From Amycolatopsis marina (GTDB taxonomy: Bacteria; Actinomycetota; Actinomycetes; Mycobacteriales; Pseudonocardiaceae), in contig NZ_FOKG01000012.1 in assembly GCF_900111885.1 (NCBI RefSeq), positions 171,803-235,802 of the forward strand: a stretch of 64,000 nt of DNA, read 5' to 3'. The notes below the pieces were generated by a model. That model made no database searches, was not told the DNA's origin, and was given only the letters and a program-made list of their open reading frames with translations. Positions within the stretch are counted from its first letter, which is position 1. Each line of letters opens with the position of its first letter. Below, one piece after another: positions 59,274 to 64,000 of the stretch. Both the position numbers and the translations under genes were made by a program.

Positions 59274-59765
59274 TCACACCAGATGTTCCCGCAACAGGTC
59301 GAGCGCCGCCGCAACCGAAGCCGCACGCACCTCTGCGCGAACACCGGAAAACTCCAGCGTACGGGTGGTGCGCAAGCCCGCGCCAGCCAGTGCGACGTGG
59401 ACCGTTCCCGGCGCGACACCGTCCTGCGGGTCCGGGCCCGCTACACCGGTGAGGCCGACACCCCAATTCGCCCGGCAGCGCTCGCGAGCCCCCTCGGCGA
59501 GCTGCGCGGCCACCTCCGGGTGCACCGCGCCGTGTGCGGCGAGCAGATCGGGATCGACTCCGGCGAGGGTCGCCTTCAGGTCCGTGGCGTACACGATCAG
59601 CCCGCCGCGCACGGCGGCACTCGCGCCGGGCACTCCGGTGAGCGTCGCGCAGACCAGTCCCGCGGTCAGCGACTCGGCGGTCGCGACGGTCTCCCCGCGC
59701 CGGACGAGCGCTGCCACGACCGCCGCCTCGGTTGTCGCTGCCGGACCGGGCACCTCCGAAGTCAC
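59274..59765 (-). CDS. cinA: CinA C-terminal domain protein (nicotinamide-nucleotide amidase type)
   Basis: A 163-residue stand-alone CinA C-domain (PncC-like), which deamidates NMN to NaMN. ETVATAESLTAGLVCATLTG, GGLIVYATDLKATLAGV and ANWGVGLTGVAGPDPQDG are the family blocks with the Ser/Lys active-site region. The N-terminal ADP-ribose pyrophosphatase/MoaB-like domain of full-length CinA is absent, as usual in this genomic position. GTG at 59765 overlaps the pgsA stop (GTGA), placing it in the rimO-pgsA-cinA operon. Confidence 0.9.
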   Translation of the reverse strand: MTSEVPGPAATTEAAVVAALVRRGETVATAESLTAGLVCATLTGVPGASAAVRGGLIVYATDLKATLAGVDPDLLAAHGAVHPEVAAQLAEGARERCRANWGVGLTGVAGPDPQDGVAPGTVHVALAGAGLRTTRTLEFSGVRAEVRAASVAAALDLLREHLV

Positions 59766-60484
59766 CGGCCCGCCGTGCTGGCGCGAGCCGTCTTGCGCAG
59801 CTTCAGGGCCCGGAACACGTAGTCCAGGCCGGTGGCGACCGTCAGGAGGAGCGCGAAGCCCATCAGCACCCAGCGCACCGGCTCGGCACCGTCCGGCAGC
59901 GGCAGCAGGTAGAGCACGATCGCCGCGATCTGCGCCAGTGTCTTGGCCTTGCCCCCGCGGCTGGCCGGGATCACGCCGTGCCGGATCACCCAGAACCGCA
60001 GCAGCGTCACCCCGATCTCGCGGACCGCGATGACGACCGTCACCCACCACGGCAGTTCGCCGAGGAGGCTGAGCCCCACCAGCGCCGCACCGATCAGCGC
60101 CTTGTCCGCGATCGGGTCGGCGATCTTGCCGAAGTCGGTGATCAGTCCGTACTTGCGGGCCACCCAGCCGTCCACCTGGTCGGTCAGCGAGGCGATCGCG
60201 AACAGCGCGGTGGCGATCGCACGCCACACCGTCTCGGACCCGTCCCCGGCGAACAGGGCGCCGATGAACAACGGCACGAGCGCGAGCCGGGACAGCGTCA
60301 GCAGGTTGGCGACGTTCAGCGTCGGTACCGGGGTGGGCGCCGGGGCGGGAGAGGATGGTTCCGACTGCCGTTTCCCGCTCTCGGAGCCCGCCTGAGAACT
60401 CGGATCACCATGCCGGCGCAACTTCCCGTTCTCAGACGCTCTGTCGGGCGTTCTGTCTGCCGGTTCGCTGGCGGCGGCGCTCAC
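59762..60484 (-). CDS. pgsA: CDP-diacylglycerol-glycerol-3-phosphate 3-phosphatidyltransferase-like protein
   Basis: Membrane CDP-alcohol phosphatidyltransferase that makes phosphatidylglycerophosphate or a related phospholipid. The 240-residue protein has an unusual 55-residue disordered, charged N-terminus, then about six membrane segments. The catalytic motif is complete: VDGWVARKYGLITDFGKIAD and PIADK, with DG, AR, G, D and D in register. GTG at 60484 overlaps the rimO stop (GTGA). The M. tuberculosis homologue PgsA3 is likewise upstream of clgR. Confidence 0.9.
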   Translation of the reverse strand: MSAAASEPADRTPDRASENGKLRRHGDPSSQAGSESGKRQSEPSSPAPAPTPVPTLNVANLLTLSRLALVPLFIGALFAGDGSETVWRAIATALFAIASLTDQVDGWVARKYGLITDFGKIADPIADKALIGAALVGLSLLGELPWWVTVVIAVREIGVTLLRFWVIRHGVIPASRGGKAKTLAQIAAIVLYLLPLPDGAEPVRWVLMGFALLLTVATGLDYVFRALKLRKTARASTAGR

Positions 60485-61944
60485 CGGGGAGTGTCCGTCC
60501 CCGGTGGGAGCGGGCGGACGACCAGGTCCACCCCTGCCGAATCCACGACCTCGCAGCGGACGAGGTCGCCGACCGACCGCTCCCCCGCGTCCAGCAGCAC
60601 GCAGTCGCCGTCCACCTCGGGCGCCTGGTGCGCGGCCCGGCCGGTGGTCTCTTCACCCGCGGTTTCGATCAGCACCTCGACGACGTCACCGACGCGGTCC
60701 TCCGCCCGCTGCGCGGTCAGTTCCTCCACCAGCGCGGAGATGTGGCTCACCCGCTCGATGATGGTGCCCTCGTCCAGCTTGCCGTCCAGGGTCTCGGCCT
60801 CGGTGCCGTCCTCGTCGGAGTAACCGAAGACACCGACGGCGTCGAGCCTGGCCCCGGTGAGGAACCGCTCCAGCTCGCGCAGATCGTCCTCGGTCTCCCC
60901 GGGAAAACCGACGATGACGTTGGTCCGGATACCGGCGGCCGGGGAGTACTCGCGGATCTGGTCCACCAGCGCGAGGAAGGAGTCGGTCGAGCCGAACCTG
61001 CGCATACGACGCAGGACGGCTTCGCTGGAGTGCTGGAAGGAGAGGTCGAAGTAGTCGGCCACACCAGGTGTCGTGGCGATGACCCGGACCAGGTCCGGGC
61101 GGGTCTCCGCGGGCTGCAGGTAGGACACCCGCACCCGCTCGATCCCGTCGATCCCGGCCAGCTGGGGCAGGAGCAGCTCCAGCGCCCTGCCGCCCCCCTG
61201 TGCCCTGCCGAAGTCCTTGCCGTACGAGGTGGAGTTCTCACTGACCAGGAACAGTTCCCGGACACCCTGCTCGGCGAGCCAGGCGGCCTCGGCGAGGATC
61301 TCGGCCGGCTGCCGGGAGACGAACGAGCCGCGGAACGAGGGAATGGCGCAGAAAGAGCAGCGGCGGTCGCAACCGGACGCGATCTTCAGCGCGGCGACGG
61401 GCGACTCCTCGAGCCGGGTGCGCAACACCCTGGGTCCCCAGCCTGGCGCCGTGGTGTCCTGCTGGGCGTGCCCTGGCACCGCGACGCCGTCGGCGGCCGA
61501 GGGCCGCTGCACGGGGCTGATCGGCAGCAGCGTGCGCCGGTCGGCGGGCGTGTGCGAGGCGACCGCACGGCCCGCGACGATGTCGTCGAGCCGGTCCGAA
61601 AGATCCGCGTAGTGGTCGAAACCCAGCACCGCGTCGGCCTCGGGCAGGCTGTCGGCCAGCTCGTTGCCGTACCGCTCGGCCATGCAGCCGACGGCGACGA
61701 CCTTGGCTCCGGTGTCGGCCGCCGCCAGCAGGGTGTCGACGGAGTCCTTCTTCGCCGACTCCACGAATCCGCAGGTGTTCACCACCACCACGTCGGAAAC
61801 TCCGGGTTCGGTCTCGAGCTCCCACCCGCCCGCGGCGAGCCTGCCCGCGAGTTCCTCGGAGTCGACCTCGTTGCGGGCACAGCCCAGGGTCATGAGCGAG
61901 ACCTTGCGGCCGCCGGACGAGTCAGTGGGAGAAGACACGCCCAT
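60481..61944 (-). CDS. rimO: Ribosomal protein S12 methylthiotransferase
   Basis: Radical-SAM enzyme that methylthiolates an aspartate of ribosomal protein S12. The 487-residue protein has the MTTase domain with cluster cysteines C22, C58 and C87 (VSLMTLGCARNEVDSEELAG, NTCGFVESA, VGCMAERY). The radical-SAM cluster is GCDRRCSFCAIPSFRGSF (C192, C196, C199), and a TRAM domain lies at the C-terminus. A roughly 30-residue Pro/Gln-rich insertion (about 142-172) separates the two domains. ATG at 61944 is used; a GTG two codons later is an alternative. First gene of the overlapping rimO-pgsA-cinA operon. Confidence 0.93.
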   Translation of the reverse strand: MGVSSPTDSSGGRKVSLMTLGCARNEVDSEELAGRLAAGGWELETEPGVSDVVVVNTCGFVESAKKDSVDTLLAAADTGAKVVAVGCMAERYGNELADSLPEADAVLGFDHYADLSDRLDDIVAGRAVASHTPADRRTLLPISPVQRPSAADGVAVPGHAQQDTTAPGWGPRVLRTRLEESPVAALKIASGCDRRCSFCAIPSFRGSFVSRQPAEILAEAAWLAEQGVRELFLVSENSTSYGKDFGRAQGGGRALELLLPQLAGIDGIERVRVSYLQPAETRPDLVRVIATTPGVADYFDLSFQHSSEAVLRRMRRFGSTDSFLALVDQIREYSPAAGIRTNVIVGFPGETEDDLRELERFLTGARLDAVGVFGYSDEDGTEAETLDGKLDEGTIIERVSHISALVEELTAQRAEDRVGDVVEVLIETAGEETTGRAAHQAPEVDGDCVLLDAGERSVGDLVRCEVVDSAGVDLVVRPLPPGTDTPR

Positions 61945-62023
61945 CAGGGTAACCGGCGCCCCGGGCACTCCCGGCACACGGCCAGGGCGCGACCGTGCGG
62001 TTGCGGCCGTGCGCGGCCGGTGA

Positions 62024-64000
62024 TCACCAGCCCAGCGCCGCCTCGATCTCCCGTTCGGCGATCGGCGCCAGTGTGCGCATATATGTCCCGCTGATGTGAT
62101 GCGAGTCCATGTGCACGAGGACGTTGCCGATCATGGCGGGGCAGACCTGCTCGAGGCAGTAGTAGTCGGTGAAGTCCAGGAACGAGACGTTCGACGGGAC
62201 GTCGGGAATGACCTCGTACGGCGCGGGCTCGGCGAACAGTTCGGCTCGGGGCGTGGCGCAGTCCGGGTTGTCGGGCCCCTTGGAGGCAGCGCAGTCGGGC
62301 AGCGAGAACGAGTGCCGGGCGTTGTCCCGGATCGCGAGCACCGGGATTCCCGGGCGCTCCAGCTTGCGCCACTGCTCGACGAACCCGGACGGCGTGTACT
62401 CGGTCAGCCCGCGCCGGACGTTCCTGGTGGACAGCGCGAGCACCGCGTCCGGCTGCCGCTCGATCAGCTCGTCGATCACGTCGGCGTTCCACTGGATGCA
62501 GCCGCGGTCGCCCGGCATCGCGTCGGCGTCGACCGAGAACGGACAGGCACCCTTGACTATCCGGATGATGCCCCAGTTCCGCTTGTCGGCGAGTTCCAGG
62601 AGTGTGGTCGTGTACTGGTCGGCATGCGAGTCCCCGATGAGGGCGAGCCATCGTTCCGGACTGGCCGACGGCGCATAGGTGCACACCTGCAGTTCCTCGT
62701 TGCGGGGGGAGTACTCACACGCCCCTTTGGTCATCGCGGGCCAGTCGCCGGTCAGTGCGACGAAGGACGGCACGGGATCGACGTCGTCCGCGCCGCGGTA
62801 CTCGAAGCCGGGCAGCCTCGCCTGGGCGCCCGGATGGTCCAGATTCCCCACCGACACCATCGAGGACTCCGCACGCACCGTCGCCACCGCCTGCCAGGTG
62901 CCCGCCACCAGCAGCACCGGCACCAGCGCGGCGACACCGAACCGGTACCCGTTCCACCTCGCCAGCAGCCCGCTTCGCGACTCGCGGACGGGGGTTTCGA
63001 TGAAGTGGTAGGTCAGCACCGACAGACCCAGCGACAACCCGATCACGAACGCCCCACCCAGCAACCCGACCTCGACCCGATCCCGAATCACCAAATAAAA
63101 CAACAACACCGGCCAATGCCACAAATACAACGCATAACTGTAATCACCCAACGACCGCAACAGCCGCGACCCCAACACCCGATCCGCACCCCACCCACTC
63201 CCCGTCGCCCCCGCCACCAACACCAACACCGCCGACACCGTCGGCCACAACGCCGCATACCCCGGAAACACCGTCCCCACCTGCAACACCAACCCACACA
63301 ACACCAAACCCGCCACCCCGGCCCACCCCAACACCACCCGCACCCCGACCGGCAACACCACCCGATCGATCACCAACGCCACCAACCCACCCAACGCGAA
63401 CTCCCACACCCGCGTCCCCGAATGGAAATACGCCAACGGCTGATTCACCACCGTCAACCACACCGACAACCCCAACGACCCGACGAACAACACCGCCAGA
63501 ACCACACCCACCGACCGATGCAGCCCCCACCCAGCCCGCCGCGCCACCAACACCACCACCGCGATCAACACCGGCCACACCACATAAAACTGACCCTGAA
63601 TCGACAACGACCAGAAATGCTGCACCACACTCGCCCCCGTGTGCTGCGCGAAATAATCCACCGAGTTCGCCACCAGCTGCCAGTTCTCCACATACAACGC
63701 CGACGCGAACACCTCACGAATCGTCTGAAACCACCGCGTCTCCGGCAGAAACAACCAACTCGCCACCATCACCACGAACAACACCGTCAACGCCGCCGGG
63801 AACAACCGCTTGATCATCCGCGCCCACAACGGCCCGAACTCAATCCGCCCCCGCACCGACACCCGCACCAACTGACCCGTGATCAAAAACCCCGAAATCA
63901 CAAAAAACACATCCACACCACCGGAAATCCGGCCAAACCACACGTGATACACCACCACCAACAACGCAGCCAACGCCCGCAACCCCTGCAACTCAGGCCG
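62024..64000 (-). CDS. Acyltransferase-3/SGNH-domain membrane protein (OafA type), 5' end missing
   Basis: The gene runs off the window's right edge, so only the last 658 codons are seen. The N-terminal half is acyltransferase 3: LQGLRALAALLVVVYHVWF, GGVDVFFVISGFLIT, RLFPAALTVLF and about ten membrane segments. The C-terminal half is an extracytoplasmic SGNH hydrolase-like domain with WLALIGDSHADQYTTTLLEL and DSHHISGTYM. Such proteins O-acetylate envelope polysaccharides or exported glycolipids. The segment coding the membrane domain (about 63020-64000) has quite different codon use from the rest: GGT, GTG, TTG, TTT instead of C-ending codons. This suggests a recombined or foreign module. Confidence 0.88.
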   Translation of the reverse strand, partial: RPELQGLRALAALLVVVYHVWFGRISGGVDVFFVISGFLITGQLVRVSVRGRIEFGPLWARMIKRLFPAALTVLFVVMVASWLFLPETRWFQTIREVFASALYVENWQLVANSVDYFAQHTGASVVQHFWSLSIQGQFYVVWPVLIAVVVLVARRAGWGLHRSVGVVLAVLFVGSLGLSVWLTVVNQPLAYFHSGTRVWEFALGGLVALVIDRVVLPVGVRVVLGWAGVAGLVLCGLVLQVGTVFPGYAALWPTVSAVLVLVAGATGSGWGADRVLGSRLLRSLGDYSYALYLWHWPVLLFYLVIRDRVEVGLLGGAFVIGLSLGLSVLTYHFIETPVRESRSGLLARWNGYRFGVAALVPVLLVAGTWQAVATVRAESSMVSVGNLDHPGAQARLPGFEYRGADDVDPVPSFVALTGDWPAMTKGACEYSPRNEELQVCTYAPSASPERWLALIGDSHADQYTTTLLELADKRNWGIIRIVKGACPFSVDADAMPGDRGCIQWNADVIDELIERQPDAVLALSTRNVRRGLTEYTPSGFVEQWRKLERPGIPVLAIRDNARHSFSLPDCAASKGPDNPDCATPRAELFAEPAPYEVIPDVPSNVSFLDFTDYYCLEQVCPAMIGNVLVHMDSHHISGTYMRTLAPIAEREIEAALGW

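Overview
The window is one contiguous chromosomal stretch of a very GC-rich actinomycete, most likely a member of the Pseudonocardiaceae (Amycolatopsis / Saccharomonospora / Prauserella type). The basis is frequent GTG starts behind purine-rich ribosome binding sites, actinobacterial families (DUF3040, DUF3817, DUF397 with XRE-DUF5753, EspG and PPE-like proteins, ClgR/PspA/PspM), gene order shared with Mycobacterium, and a phosphofructokinase with the residues of the Amycolatopsis PPi-dependent enzyme. Genus assignment is an inference. I see no rRNA, tRNA, CRISPR array, insertion sequence or prophage. The contig ends inside a gene at the right edge.

Layout. 0.5-3.2 kb: a decayed 3' remnant of an acetate symporter gene, then a three-gene polyamine operon (PLP decarboxylase, speD, speE). 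3.2-6.1 kb: small membrane and envelope genes on the minus strand, including a 55-residue membrane protein and a lytic transglycosylase. 6.4-14.9 kb: CoA-transferase/racemase, acyl-CoA dehydrogenase with a divergent TetR regulator, succinate-semialdehyde dehydrogenase, and a 1011-residue LuxR-family ATPase regulator. 15.0-20.3 kb: an XRE/DUF397 (WhiJ-like) pair, TesB, pyruvate kinase, DUF2461, DUF1801. 20.4-25.1 kb: a secreted chitinase behind two DasR-type sites, a DASS carboxylate transporter, phosphofructokinase, a VOC protein. 25.1-38.0 kb: DAHP synthase behind an aromatic-rich leader peptide, then a lipid/envelope neighbourhood resembling M. tuberculosis Rv2178c-Rv2187 (exoribonuclease-like protein, acyltransferase, ArsA-like ATPase, SRPBCC proteins, FadD15), plus GCS2 ligase, a Nudix-NYN fusion and a ROK glucokinase.

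38.0-42.4 kb: the start of the division/cell-wall cluster, mraZ-rsmH-ftsL-ftsI, with a four-repeat MraZ operator and a hairpin in the mraZ-rsmH gap. ftsI is followed by a terminator and convergent fadD15 instead of murE. 42.6-45.0 kb: an orphan type VII secretion-like set (EspG, WXG/PPE-like protein, DUF3558 lipoprotein, small helical protein). 45.4-50.3 kb: a MoxR-DUF58-transglutaminase operon. 50.4-56.6 kb: DUF3040, dinB, methyltransferase, ParA-like ATPase, nei2, a short structured RNA with a 12-codon reading frame, and pyrD. 56.6-62.0 kb: the PspM-PspA-ClgR stress module and an overlapping cinA-pgsA-rimO operon. 62.0-64.0 kb: an acyltransferase-3/SGNH protein cut by the contig edge, whose membrane half has strikingly different base composition.

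The most interesting non-coding signals are the aro leader peptide with alternative hairpins, the structured uORF element upstream of pyrD, tandem DasR sites, the 10-bp-periodic MraZ operator, a ClgR-type box, and two families of intergenic palindromes. Functions were assigned from protein motifs read by eye. No database search was possible.
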